Positions 49,645 through 62,055 of a DNA stretch of 64,000 nucleotides are shown piece after piece. The DNA comes from Cinclus cinclus. Lineage: Eukaryota; Chordata; Aves; Passeriformes; Cinclidae. A program made the translations under genes and the position numbers. Below the pieces are notes generated by a model. It searched no databases. It was not told the origin of the DNA and saw only the letters and a list, made by a program, of their open reading frames with translations. Within the stretch, counting starts at the first letter, position 1, and each line of letters begins with the position of its first letter. The DNA lies in assembly GCF_963662255.1 (NCBI RefSeq), contig NW_026912147.1, forward strand, positions 124,001 through 188,000, in the 5' to 3' direction.

Positions 49645-51023
49645 TTAAGTCGTTCCATGCTCAAGGCATTCATCGGAGCAACACCATGGGGGAAAAGAGG
49701 GGGGAACATTGCAGGACAAATTTCTATGCTGGAACATGATTGTCTGCGAGACAGCTCTCCGCAGCGCTAGTATTTGGCCAGGCTGAAATCAGCGCCAATG
49801 GAAGCCAATCTGACAAGCGGACTACAACGACCGCGGCGATATGGGGCCACTTGGCAGGTGGCCGAAGAAAGACGGCCGCCCCGCGAATGTGGTGCCAGAA
49901 GGCAAGTTTCAGCAGGGCGTTGCGGGCGAGCTTAATGTGTAGCCGCAGTTGTTCTAGGCGAGATTGTAGCCGAGAAGCTTTCCGTCTCCATTCACGAGAC
50001 AAGAAAAGCAGAACGCAATGGTCTAGAGGGTTGAGAAGAAAAGTGCTCGTAGCGAGCTCGTTGCGGCAGAAGCGAAAGCCAGGAGCAGCGTGCTCGCTGC
50101 GAGAAGTAGACGGCGCTTCGCCTCCTTGGGAAGGAAATCGCGTCTGGGCACGAACGGCAGCCAGCGAAGCTTCAGAACAGCAGGCTGTTCTGCTCAGCGT
50201 ACGAGCCTGAAGTGAGTGGCAAGGGCTAAGGGGTCAGTTCCAAGGCATCTAGCTTTCCTGCTAGCAATGCCATTTCTACCCTGCTGTGGAAAATATTGTC
50301 CTCTGCCCTTCTGCTCCGAGAGGCAGAGAGCACCTCGGCAGACGCAGTGCAGAGGGAAAGGACACAGTATCCGAGGGAGCGTGACGCTACTTAGGCGGGC
50401 AAAGCAGAAAGGTGCCGCCCGGCACTGGCTTTGACTCCCTGAGCTTCCTTGCTAGGACAGCAGCTGCCGAAAGCTGGCAACTAGGCTGCCAGAGTGCAGA
50501 ATGTAGGCGGTCTGGCACGCCTGCTTGCCGAAAGCCAGGATCAGCGAGACAGCGTGCTAGGCTCTGTTTCACAGCACCTTGGAGAACACGGCCTTGAAGA
50601 ATGCCGTCTCTGTTCCGCAAAAGCTCTGCCACAGTGAAGCTGGAAGAAGCAGCCTGTGGCCACGGGCAGAGCTGGTCAACAGCTGCGCCTAACTTTCCCA
50701 AGCTGCGAGAGCATTCTCAGCCGAGTTCTGCTTTGACAGAGCTATTGCTGAACTTTTGCAGTCCCGGAGGCTGCTGAAACCAAGGCTGTGTTCTGCCTCT
50801 TCATTCTTGCCTTCCTGTGCTCCAGCGAGAAGTGAAGCTCTGGCACGGCATTCAGCTTTGCCGCCTCTCTGCACGGAAAGCACTAGACCGAACTAGTGTG
50901 CTTCGTGCATGCTCTCTCCTCGCTTTTATGGTCACTGCTCTGCTTTTTGCTTGGCAGCGTTCCAAGGGTCCACGGCATACCTCTTGCACAGCGAGAGGTG
51001 GCCGGCGAGGAATACTTGCTGGC
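49645..51023 (+). repeat. Array unit 37 (650T, private 744T)
   Basis: States: 154-155 AT, 178C, 180A, 187C, 246T, 278G, 495C, 650T, 690C, 723G, 861A, 947G, 996C, 1101T, 1118T, 1345C, with a private C-to-T at window 50388 (site 744). Confidence 0.97.
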
Positions 51024-52402
51024 TTAAGTCGTTCCATGCTCAAGGCATTCATCGGAGCAACACCATGGGGGAAAAGAGGGGGGAACATTGCAGGACAAAT
51101 TTCTATGCTGGAACATGATTGTCTGCGAGACAGCTCTCCGCAGCGCTAGTATTTGGCCAGGCTGAAATCAGCGCCACGGGAAGCCAATCTGACAAGCGGA
51201 GTGCAACGAGCGCGGCGATATGGGGCCACTTGGCAGGTGGCCGAAGAAAGACGGCTGCCCCGCGAATGTGGTGCCAGAAGGCAAGTTTCAGCAGGGCGTT
51301 GCGGGCGAGCTTAATGTGTAGCCGCAGTTGTTCTAGGCGAGATTGTAGCCGAGAAGCTTTCCGTCTCCATTCACGAGACAAGAAAAGCAGAACGCAATGG
51401 TCTAGAGGGTTGAGAAGAAAAGTGCTCGTAGCGAGCTCGTTGCGGCAGAAGCGAAAGCCAGGAGCAGCGTGCTCGCTGCGAGAAGTAGACGGCGCTTCGC
51501 CTCCTTGGGAAGGAAATGGCGTCTGGGCACGAACGGCAGCCAGCGAAGCTTCAGAACAGCAGGCTGTTCTGCTCAGCGTACGAGCCTGAAGTGAGTGGCA
51601 AGGGCTAAGGGGTCAGTTCCAAGGCATCTAGCTTTCCTGCTAGCAATGCCATTTCTACCCTGCTGTGGAAAACATTGTCCTCTGCCCTTCTGCTCCGAGA
51701 GGCAGAGAGCACCTCGGCAGACGCAGTGCAGAGGGAAAGGACACAGTATCCGAGGGAGCGTGACGCCGCTTAGGCGGGCAAAGCAGAAAGGTGCCGCCCG
51801 GCACTGGCTTTGACTCCCTGAGCTTCCTTGCTAGGACAGCAGCTGCCGAAAGCTGGCAACTAGGCTGTCAGAGTGCAGAATGTAGGTGGTCTGGCACGCC
51901 TGCTTGCCGAAAGCCAGGATCAGCGAGACAGCGTGCTAGGCTCTGTTTCACAGCACCTTGGAGAACACGCCCTTGAAGAATGCCGTCTCTGTTCCGCAAA
52001 AGCTCTGCCACAGTGAAGCTGGAAGAAGCAGCCTGTGGCCACGGGCAGAGCTGGTCAACAGCTGCGCCTAACTTTCCCAAGCTGCGAGAGCATTCTCAGC
52101 CGAGTTCTGCTTTGACAGAGCTAGTGCTGAACTTTTGCAGTCCCGGAGGCTGCTGAAACCAAGGCTGTGTTCTGCCTCTTCATTCTTGCCTTCCTGTGTT
52201 CCAGCGAGAAGTGAAGCTCTGGCACGGCATTCAGCTTTGCCGCCTCTCTGCACGGAAAGCACTAGACCGAACTAGTGTGCTTCGTGCATGCTCTCTCCTC
52301 GCTTTTATGGTCACTGCTCTGCTTTTTGCTTGGCAGCGTTCCAAGGGTCCACGGCATACCTCTTGCAGAGCGAGAGGTGGCCGGCGAGGAATACTTGCTG
52401 GC
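51024..52402 (+). repeat. Array unit 38 (private 1176T)
   Basis: States: 154-155 CG, 246T, 278G, 491A, 495G, 690C, 723G, 745G, 845T, 861A, 864T, 996C, 1101G, 1118T, 1345G, with private 1176T at window 52199. Confidence 0.97.
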
Positions 52403-53781
52403 TTAAGTCGTTCCATGCTCAAGGCATTCATCGGAGCAACACCATGGGGGAAAAGAGGGGGGAATATTGCAGGACAAATTTCTATGCTGGAACATGATTG
52501 TCTGCGAGACAGCTCTCCGCAGCGCTAGTATTTGGCCAGGCTGAAATCAGCGCCACGGGAAGCCAATCTGACAAGCGGAGTGCAACGAGCGCGGCGATAT
52601 GGGGCCACTTGGCAGGTGGCCGAAGAAAGACGGCTGCCCCGCGAATGGGGTGCCAGAAGGCAAGTTTCAGCAGGGCGTTCCGGGCGAGCTTAATGTGTAG
52701 CCGCAGTTGTTCTAGGCGAGATTGTAGCCGAGAAGCTTTCCGTCTCCATTCACGAGACAAGAAAAGCAGAACGCAATGGTCTAGAGGGTTGAGAAGAAAA
52801 GTGCTCGTAGCGAGCTCGTTGCGGCAGAAGCGAAAGCCAGGAGCAGCGTGCTCGCTGCGAGAAGTAGACGGCGCTTCGCCTCCTTGGGAAGGAAATGGCG
52901 TCTGGGCACGAACGGCAGCCAGCGAAGCTTCAGAACAGCAGGCTGTTCTGCTCAGCGTACGAGCCTGAAGTGAGTGGCAAGGGCTAAGGGGTCAGTCCCA
53001 AGGCATCTAGCTTTCCTGCTAGCAATGCCATTTCTACCCTGCTGTGGAAAACATTGTCCTTTGCCCTTCTGCTCCGAGAGGCAGAGAGCACCTCGGCAGA
53101 CGCAGTGCAGAGGGAAAGGACACAGTATCCGAGGGAGCGTGACGCCACTTAGGCGGGCAAAGCAGAAAGGTGCCGCCCGGCACTGGCTTTGACTCCCTGA
53201 GCTTCCTTGCTAGGACAGCAGCTGCCGAAAGCTGGCAACTAGGCTGCCAGAGTGCAGAATGTCGGCGGTCTGGCACGCCTGCTTGCCGAAAGCCAGGATC
53301 AGCGAGACAGCGTGCTAGGCTCTGTTTCACAGCACCTTGGAGAACACGGCCTTGAAGAATGCCGTCTCTGTTCCGCAAAAGCTCTGCCACAGTGAAGCTG
53401 GAAGAAGCAGCCTGTGGCCACGGGCAGAGCTGGTCAACAGCTGCGCCTAACTTTCCCAAGCTGCGAGAGCATTCTCAGCCGAGTTCTGCTTTGACAGAGC
53501 TAGTGCTGAACTTTTGCAGCCCCGGAGGCTGCTGAAACCAAGGCTGTGTTCTGCCTCTTCATTCTTGCCTTCCTGTGCTCCAGCGAGAAGTGAAGCTCTG
53601 GCACGGCATTCAGCTTTGCCGCCTCTCTGCACGGAAAGCACTAGACCGAACTAGTGTGCTTCGTGCATGCTCTCTCCTCGCTTTTATGGTCACTGCTCTG
53701 CTTTTTGCTTGGCAGCGTTCCAAGGGTCCACGGCATACCTCTTGCAGAGCGAGAGGTGGCCGGCGAGGAATACTTGCTGGC
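52403..53781 (+). repeat. Array unit 39
   Basis: States: 63T, 154-155 CG, 246G, 278C, 491A, 495G, 690C, 723G, 861C, 947G, 996C, 1101G, 1118C, 1345G. Confidence 0.97.
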
Positions 53782-55160
53782 TTAAGTCGTTCCATGCTCA
53801 AGGCATTCATCGGAGCAACACCATGGGGGAAAAGAGGGGGGAACATTGCAGGACAAATTTCTATGCTGGAACATGATTGTCTGCGAGACAGCTCTCCGCA
53901 GCGCTAGTATTTGGCCAGGCTGAAATCAGCGCCACGGGAAGCCAATCTGACAAGCGGAGTGCAACGAGCGCGGCGATATGGGGCCACTTGGCAGGTGGCC
54001 GAAGAAAGACGGCTGCCCCGCGAATGTGGTGCCAGAAGGCAAGTTTCAGCAGGGCGTTGCGGGCGAGCTTAATGTGTAGCCGCAGTTGTTCTAGGCGAGA
54101 TTGTAGCCGAGAAGCTTTCCGTCTCCATTCACGAGACAAGAAAAGCAGAACGCAATGGTCTAGAGGGTTGAGAAGAAAAGTGCTCGTAGCGAGCTCGTTG
54201 CGGCAGAAGCGAAAGCCAGGAGCAGCGTGCTCGCTGCGAGAAGTAGACGGCGCTTCGCCTCCTTGGGAAGGAAATCGCGTCTGGGCACGAACGGCAGCCA
54301 GCGAAGCTTCAGAACAGCAGGCTGTTCTGCTCAGCGTACGAGCCTGAAGTGAGTGGCAAGGGCTAAGGGGTCAGTTCCAAGGCATCTAGCTTTCCTGCTA
54401 GCAATGCCATTTCTACCCTGCTGTGGAAAACATTGTCCTTTGCCCTTCTGCTCCGAGAGGCAGAGAGCACTTCGGCAGACGCAGTGCAGAGGGAAAGGAC
54501 ACATTATCCGAGGGAGCGTGACGCCGCTTAGGCGGGCAAAGCAGAAAGGTGCCGCCCGGCACTGGCTTTGACTCCCTGAGCTTCCTTGCTAGGACAGCAG
54601 CTGCCGAAAGCTGGCAACTAGGCTGCCAGAGTGCAGAATGTCGGCGGTCTGGCACGCCTGCTTGCCGAAAGCCAGGATCAGCGAGACAGCGTGCTAGGCT
54701 CTGTTTCACAGCACCCTGGAGAACACGCCCTTGAAGAATGCCGTCTCTGTTCCGCAAAAGCTCTGCCACAGTGAAGGTGGAAGAAGCAGCCTGTGGCCAC
54801 GGGCAGAGCTGGTCAACAGCTGCGCCTAACTTTCCCAAGCTGCGAGAGCATTCTCAGCCGAGTTCTGCTTTGACAGAGCTATTGCTGAACTTTTGCAGCC
54901 CCGGAGGCTGCTGAAACCAAGGCTGTGTTCTGCCTCTTCATTCTTGCCTTCCTGTGCTCCAGCGAGAAGTGAAGCTCTGGCACGGCATTCAGCTTTGCCG
55001 CCTCTCTGCACGGAAAGCACTAGACCGAACTAGTGTGCTTCGTGCATGCTCTCTCCTCGCTTTTATGGTCACTGCTCTGCTTTTTGCTTGGCAGCGTTCC
55101 AAGGGTCCACGGCATACCTCTTGCACAGCGAGAGGTGGCCGGCGAGGAATACTTGCTGGC
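53782..55160 (+). repeat. Array unit 40
   Basis: Like unit 4 but 491A and 495C: 154-155 CG, 246T, 278G, 690T, 723T, 861C, 935C, 996G, 1101T, 1118C, 1345C. Confidence 0.97.
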
Positions 55161-56539
55161 TTAAGTCGTTCCATGCTCAAGGCATTCATCGGAGCAACAC
55201 CATGGGGGAAAAGAGGGGGGAACATTGCAGGACAAATTTCTATGCTGGAACATGATTGTCTGCGAGACAGCTCTCCGCAGCGCTAGTATTTGGCCAGGCT
55301 GAAATCAGCGCCAATGGAAGCCAATCTGACAAGCGGACTACAACGAGCGCGGCGATATGGGGCCACTTGGCAGGTGGCCGAAGAAAGACGGCCGCCCCGC
55401 GAATGTGGTGCCAGAAGGCAAGTTTCAGCAGGGCGTTGCGGGCGAGCTTAATGTGTAGCCGCAGTTGTTCTAGGCGAGATTGTAGCCGAGAAGCTTTCCG
55501 TCTCCATTCACGAGACAAGAAAAGCAGAACGCAATGGTCTAGAGGGTTGAGAAGAAAAGTGCTCGTAGCGAGCTCGTTGCGGCAGAAGCGAAAGCCAGGA
55601 GCAGCGTGCTCGCTGCGAGAAGTAGACGGCGCTTCGCCTCCTTGGGAAGGAAATGGCGTCTGGGCACGAACGGCAGCCAGCGAAGCTTCAGAACAGCAGG
55701 CTGTTCTGCTCAGCGTACGAGCCTGAAGTGAGTGGCAAGGGCTAAGGGGTCAGTTCCAAGGCATCTAGCTTTCCTGCTAGCAATGCCATTTCTACCCTGC
55801 TGTGGAAAATATTGTCCTCTGCCCTTCTGCTCCGAGAGGCAGAGAGCACCTCGGCAGACGCAGTGCAGAGGGAAAGGACACAGTATCCGAGGGAGCGTGA
55901 CGCCACTTAGGCGGGCAAAGCAGAAAGGTGCCGCCCGGCACTGGCTTTGACTCCCTGAGCTTCCTTGCTAGGACAGCAGCTGCCGAAAGCTGGCAACTAG
56001 GCTGCCAGAGTGCAGAATGTAGGCGGTCTGGCACGCCTGCTTGCCGAAAGCCAGGATCAGCGAGACAGCGTGCTAGGCTCTGTTTCACAGCACCTTGGAG
56101 AACACGCCCTTGAAGAATGCCGTCTCTGTTCCGCAAAAGCTCTGCCACAGTGAAGGTGGAAGAAGCAGCCTGTGGCCACGGGCAGAGCTGGTCAACAGCT
56201 GCGCCTAACTTTCCCAAGCTGCGAGAGCATTCTCAGCCGAGTTCTGCTTTGACAGAGCTATTGCTGAACTTTTGCAGTCCCGGAGGCTGCTGAAACCAAG
56301 GCTGTGTTCTGCCTCTTCATTCTTGCCTTCCTGTGCTCCAGCGAGAAGTGAAGCTCTGGCACGGCATTCAGCTTTGCCGCCTCTCTGCACGGAAAGCACT
56401 AGACCGAACTAGTGTGCTTCGTGCATGCTCTCTCCTCGCTTTTATGGTCACTGCTCTGCTTTTTGCTTGGCAGCGTTCCAAGGGTCCACGGCATACCTCT
56501 TGCAGAGCGAGAGGTGGCCGGCGAGGAATACTTGCTGGC
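55161..56539 (+). repeat. Array unit 41 (650T)
   Basis: States: 154-155 AT, 178C, 180A, 246T, 278G, 491A, 495G, 650T, 690C, 723G, 861A, 996G, 1101T, 1118T, 1345G. Confidence 0.97.
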
Positions 56540-57918
56540 TTAAGTCGTTCCATGCTCAAGGCATTCATCGGAGCAACACCATGGGGGAAAAGAGGGGGGA
56601 ACATTGCAGGACAAATTTCTATGCTGGAACATGATTGTCTGCGAGACAGCTCTCCGCAGCGCTAGTATTTGGCCAGGCTGAAATCAGCGCCACGGGAAGC
56701 CAATCTGACAAGCGGAGTGCAACGAGCGCGGCGATATGGGGCCACTTGGCAGGTGGCCGAAGAAAGACGGCCGCCCCGCGAATGTGGTGCCAGAAGGCAA
56801 GTTTCAGCAGGGCGTTGCGGGCGAGCTTAATGTGTAGCCGCAGTTGTTCTAGGCGAGATTGTAGCCGAGAAGCTTTCCGTCTCCATTCACGAGACAAGAA
56901 AAGCAGAACGCAATGGTCTAGAGGGTTGAGAAGAAAAGTGCTCGTAGCGAGCTCGTTGCGGCAGAAGCGAAAGCCAGGAGCAGCGTGCTCGCTGCGAGAA
57001 GTAGACGGCGCTTCGCCTCCTTGGGAAGGCAATGGCGTCTGGGCACGAACGGCAGCCAGCGAAGCTTCAGAACAGCAGGCTGTTCTGCTCAGCGTACGAG
57101 CCTGAAGTGAGTGGCAAGGGCTAAGGGGTCAGTTCCAAGGCATCTAGCTTTCCTGCTAGCAATGCCATTTCTACCCTGCTGTGGAAAACATTGTCCTCTG
57201 CCCTTCTCCTCCGAGAGGCAGAGAGCACTTCGGCAGACGCAGTGCAGAGGGAAAGGACACATTATCCGAGGGAGCGTGACGCCGCTTAGGCGGGCAAAGC
57301 AGAAAGGTGCCGCCCGGCACTGGCTTTGACTCCCTGAGCTTCCTTGCTAGGACAGCAGCTGCCGAAAGCTGGCAACTAGGCTGTCAGAGTGCAGAATGTA
57401 GGTGGTCTGGCACGCCTGCTTGCCGAAAGCCAGGATCAGCGAGACAGCGTGCTAGGCTCTGTTTCACAGCACCTTGGAGAACACGCCCTTGAAGAATGCC
57501 GTCTCTGTTCCGCAAAAGCTCTGCCACAGTGAAGCTGGAAGAAGCAGCCTGTGGCCACGGGCAGAGCTGGTCAACAGCTGCGCCTAACTTTCCCAAGCTG
57601 CGAGAGCATTCTCAGCCGAGTTCTGCTTTGACAGAGCTAGTGCTGAACTTTTGCAGTCCCGGAGGCTGCTGAAACCAAGGCTGTGTTCTGCCTCTTCATT
57701 CTTGCCTTCCTGTGCTCCAGCGAGAAGTGAAGCTCTGGCACGGCATTCAGCTTTGCCGCCTCTCTGCACGGAAAGCACTAGACCGAACTAGTGTGCTTCG
57801 TGCATGCTCTCTCCTCGCTTTTATGGTCACTGCTCTGCTTTTTGCTTGGCAGCGTTCCAAGGGTCCACGGCATACCTCTTGCAGAGCGAGAGGTGGCCGG
57901 CGAGGAATACTTGCTGGC
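56540..57918 (+). repeat. Array unit 42
   Basis: States: 154-155 CG, 246T, 278G, 495G, 669C, 690T, 723T, 845T, 861A, 864T, 996C, 1101G, 1118T, 1345G. Confidence 0.97.
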
Positions 57919-59297
57919 TTAAGTCGTTCCATGCTCAAGGCATTCATCGGAGCAACACCATGGGGGAAAAGAGGGGGGAACATTGCAGGACAAATTTCTA
58001 TGCTGGAACATGATTGTCTGCGAGACAGCTCTCCGCAGCGCTAGTATTTGGCCAGGCTGAAATCAGCGCCACGGGAAGCCAATCTGACAAGCGGAGTGCA
58101 ACGAGCGCGGCGATATGGGGCCACTTGGCAGGTGGCCGAAGAAAGACGGCTGCCCCGCGAATGGGGTGCCAGAAGGCAAGTTTCAGCAGGGCGTTGCGGG
58201 CGAGCTTAATGTGTAGCCGCAGTTGTTCTAGGCGAGATTGTAGCCGAGAAGCTTTCCGTCTCCATTCACGAGACAAGAAAAGCAGAACGCAATGGTCTAG
58301 AGGGTTGAGAAGAAAAGTGCTCGTAGCGAGCTCGTTGCGGCAGAAGCGAAAGCCAGGAGCAGCGTGCTCGCTGCGAGAAGTAGACGGCGCTTCGCCTCCT
58401 TGGGAAGGCAATGGCGTCTGGGCACGAACGGCAGCCAGCGAAGCTTCAGAACAGCAGGCTGTTCTGCTCAGCGTACGAGCCTGAAGTGAGTGGCAAGGGC
58501 TAAGGGGTCAGTTCCAAGGCATCTAGCTTTCCTGCTAGCAATGCCATTTCTACCCTGCTGTGGAAAACATTGTCCTTTGCCCTTCTGCTCCGAGAGGCAG
58601 AGAGCACTTCGGCAGACGCAGTGCAGAGGGAAAGGACACATTATCCGAGGGAGCGTGACGCCGCTTAGGCGGGCAAAGCAGAAAGGTGCCGCCCGGCACT
58701 GGCTTTGACTCCCTGAGCTTCCTTGCTAGGACAGCAGCTGCCGAAAGCTGGCAACTAGGCTGCCAGAGTGCAGAATGTAGGCGGTCTGGCACGCCTGCTT
58801 GCCGAAAGCCAGGATCAGCGAGACAGCGTGCTAGGCTCTGTTTCACAGCACCTTGGAGAACACGCCCTTGAAGAATGCCGTCTCTGTTCCGCAAAAGCTC
58901 TGCCACAGTGAAGCTGGAAGAAGCAGCCTGTGGCCACGGGCAGAGCTGGTCAACAGCTGCGCCTAACTTTCCCAAGCTGCGAGAGCATTCTCAGCCGAGT
59001 TCTGCTTTGACAGAGCTAGTGCTGAACTTTTGCAGTCCCGGAGGCTGCTGAAACCAAGGCTGTGTTCTGCCTCTTCATTCTTGCCTTCCTGTGCTCCAGC
59101 GAGAAGTGAAGCTCTGGCACGGCATTCAGCTTTGCCGCCTCTCTGCACGGAAAGCACTAGACCGAACTAGTGTGCTTCGTGCATGCTCTCTCCTCGCTTT
59201 TATGGTCACTGCTCTGCTTTTTGCTTGGCAGCGTTCAAAGGGTCCACGGCATACCTCTTGCAGAGCGAGAGGTGGCCGGCGAGGAATACTTGCTGGC
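57919..59297 (+). repeat. Array unit 43 (1319A)
   Basis: States: 154-155 CG, 246G, 278G, 495G, 690T, 723T, 845C, 861A, 996C, 1101G, 1118T, 1319A, 1345G. 690T/723T joined to 861A without 864T is unusual. Confidence 0.97.
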
Positions 59298-60676
59298 TTA
59301 AGTCGTTCCATGCTCAAGGCATTCATCGGAGCAACACCATGGGGGAAAAGAGGGGGGAATATTGCAGGACAAATTTCTATGCTGGAACATGATTGTCTGC
59401 GAGACAGCTCTCCGCAGCCCTAGTATTTGGCCAGGCTGAAATCAGCGCCACGGGAAGCCAATCTGACAAGCGGAGTGCAACGAGCGCGGCGATATGGGGC
59501 CACTTGGCAGGTGGCCGAAGAAAGACGGCTGCCCCGCGAATGGGGTGCCAGAAGGCAAGTTTCAGCAGGGCGTTCCGGGCGAGCTTAATGTGTAGCCGCA
59601 GTTGTTCTAGGCGAGATTGTAGCCGAGAAGCTTTCCGTCTCCATTCACGAGACAAGAAAAGCAGAACGCAATGGTCTAGAGGGTTGAGAAGAAAAGTGCT
59701 CGTAGCGAGCTCGTTGCGGCAGAAGCGAAAGCCAGGAGCAGCGTGCTCGCTGCGAGAAGTAGACGGCGCTTCGCCTCCTTGGGAAGGAAATCGCGTCTGG
59801 GCACGAACGGCAGCCAGCGAAGCTTCAGAACAGCAGGCTGTTCTGCTCAGCGTACGAGCCTGAAGTGAGTGGCAAGGGCTAAGGGGTCAGTCCCAAGGCA
59901 TCTAGCTTTCCTGCTAGCAATGCCATTTCTACCCTGCTGTGGAAAACATTGTCCTTTGCCCTTCTGCTCCGAGAGGCAGAGAGCACCTCGGCAGACGCAG
60001 TGCAGAGGGAAAGGACACAGTATCCGAGGGAGCGTGACGCCACTTAGGCGGGCAAAGCAGAAAGGTGCCGCCCGGCACTGGCTTTGACTCCCTGAGCTTC
60101 CTTGCTAGGACAGCAGCTGCCGAAAGCTGGCAACTAGGCTGCCAGAGTGCAGAATGTAGGCGGTCTGGCACGCCTGCTTGCCGAAAGCCAGGATCAGCGA
60201 GACAGCGTGCTAGGCTCTGTTTCACAGCACCTTGGAGAACACGCCCTTGAAGAATGCCGTCTCTGTTCCGCAAAAGCTCTGCCACAGTGAAGGTGGAAGA
60301 AGCAGCCTGTGGCCACGGGCAGAGCTGGTCAACAGCTGCGCCTAACTTGCCCAAGCTGCGAGAGCATTCTCAGCCGAGTTCTGCTTTGACAGAGCTATTG
60401 CTGAACTTTTGCAGCCCCGGAGGCTGCTGAAACCAAGGCTGTGTTCTGCCTCTTCATTCTTGCCTTCCTGTGCTCCAGCGAGAAGTGAAGCTCTGGCACG
60501 GCATTCAGCTTTGCCGCCTCTCTGCACGGAAAGCACTAGACCGAACTAGTGTGCTTCGTGCATGCTCTCTCCTCGCTTTTATGGTCACTGCTCTGCTTTT
60601 TGCTTGGCAGCGTTCCAAGGGTCCACGGCATACCTCTTGCACAGCGAGAGGTGGCCGGCGAGGAATACTTGCTGGC
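59298..60676 (+). repeat. Array unit 44 (private 122C and 1052G)
   Basis: States: 63T, 154-155 CG, 246G, 278C, 495C, 690C, 723G, 861A, 996G, 1101T, 1118C, 1345C. Two private changes: 122C at window 59419 and 1052G at window 60349. Confidence 0.97.
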
Positions 60677-62055
60677 TTAAGTCGTTCCATGCTCAAGGCA
60701 TTCATCGGAGCAACACCATGGGGGAAAAGAGGGGGGAACATTGCAGGACAAATTTCTATGCTGGAACATGATTGTCTGCGAGACAGCTCTCCGCAGCGCT
60801 AGTATTTGGCCAGGCTGAAATCAGCGCCAATGGAAGCCAATCTGACAAGCGGTGTACAACGAGCGCGGCGATATGGGGCCACTTGGCAGGTGGCCGAAGA
60901 AAGACGGCCGCCCCGCGAATGGGGTGCCAGAAGGCAAGTTTCAGCAGGGCGTTGCGGGCGAGCTTAATGTGTAGCCGCAGTTGTTCTAGGCGAGATTGTA
61001 GCCGAGAAGCTTTCCGTCTCCATTCACGAGACAAGAAAAGCAGAACGCAATGGTCTAGAGGGTTGAGAAGAAAAGTGCTCGTAGCGAGCTCGTTGCGGCA
61101 GAAGCGAAAGCCAGGAGCAGCGTGCTCGCTGCGAGAAGTAGACGGCGCTTCGCCTCCTTGGGAAGGAAATCGCGTCTGGGCACGAACGGCAGCCAGCGAA
61201 GCTTCAGAACAGCAGGCTGTTCTGCTCAGCGTACGAGCCTGAAGTGAGTGGCAAGGGCTAAGGGGTCAGTTCCAAGGCATCTAGCTTTCCTGCTAGCAAT
61301 GCCATTTCTACCCTGCTGTGGAAAACATTGTCCTCTGCCCTTCTGCTCCGAGAGGCAGAGAGCACCTCGGCAGACGCAGTGCAGAGGGAAAGGACACAGT
61401 ATCCGAGGGAGCGTGACGCCACTTAGGCGGGCAAAGCAGAAAGGTGCCGCCCGGCACTGGCTTTGACTCCCTGAGCTTCCTTGCTAGGACAGCAGCTGCC
61501 GAAAGCTGGCAACTAGGCTGCCAGAGTGCAGAATGTCGGCGGTCTGGCACGCCTGCTTGCCGAAAGCCAGGATCAGCGAGACAGCGTGCTAGGCTCTGTT
61601 TCACAGCACCTTGGAGAACACGGCCTTGAAGAATGCCGTCTCTGTTCCGCAAAAGCTCTGCCACAGTGAAGCTGGAAGAAGCAGCCTGTGGCCACGGGCA
61701 GAGCTGGTCAACAGCTGCGCCTAACTTTCCCAAGCTGCGAGAGCATTCTCAGCCGAGTTCTGCTTTGACAGAGCTATTGCTGAACTTTTGCAGTCCCGGA
61801 GGCTGCTGAAACCAAGGCTGTGTTCTGCCTCTTCATTCTTGCCTTCCTGTGCTCCAGCGAGAAGTGAAGCTCTGGCACGGCATTCAGCTTTGCCGCCTCT
61901 CTGCACGGAAAGCACTAGACCGAACTAGTGTGCTTCGTGCATGCTCTCTCCTCGCTTTTATGGTCACTGCTCTGCTTTTTGCTTGGCAGCGTTCCAAGGG
62001 TCCACGGCATACCTCTTGCACAGCGAGAGGTGGCCGGCGAGGAATACTTGCTGGC
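60677..62055 (+). repeat. Array unit 45 (private 177T)
   Basis: States: 154-155 AT, 177T (private), 178G, 180A, 246G, 278G, 495C, 690C, 723G, 861C, 947G, 996C, 1101T, 1118T, 1345C. With unit 46 it joins 154-155 AT to 246G, a combination seen nowhere else in the window. Confidence 0.97.
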
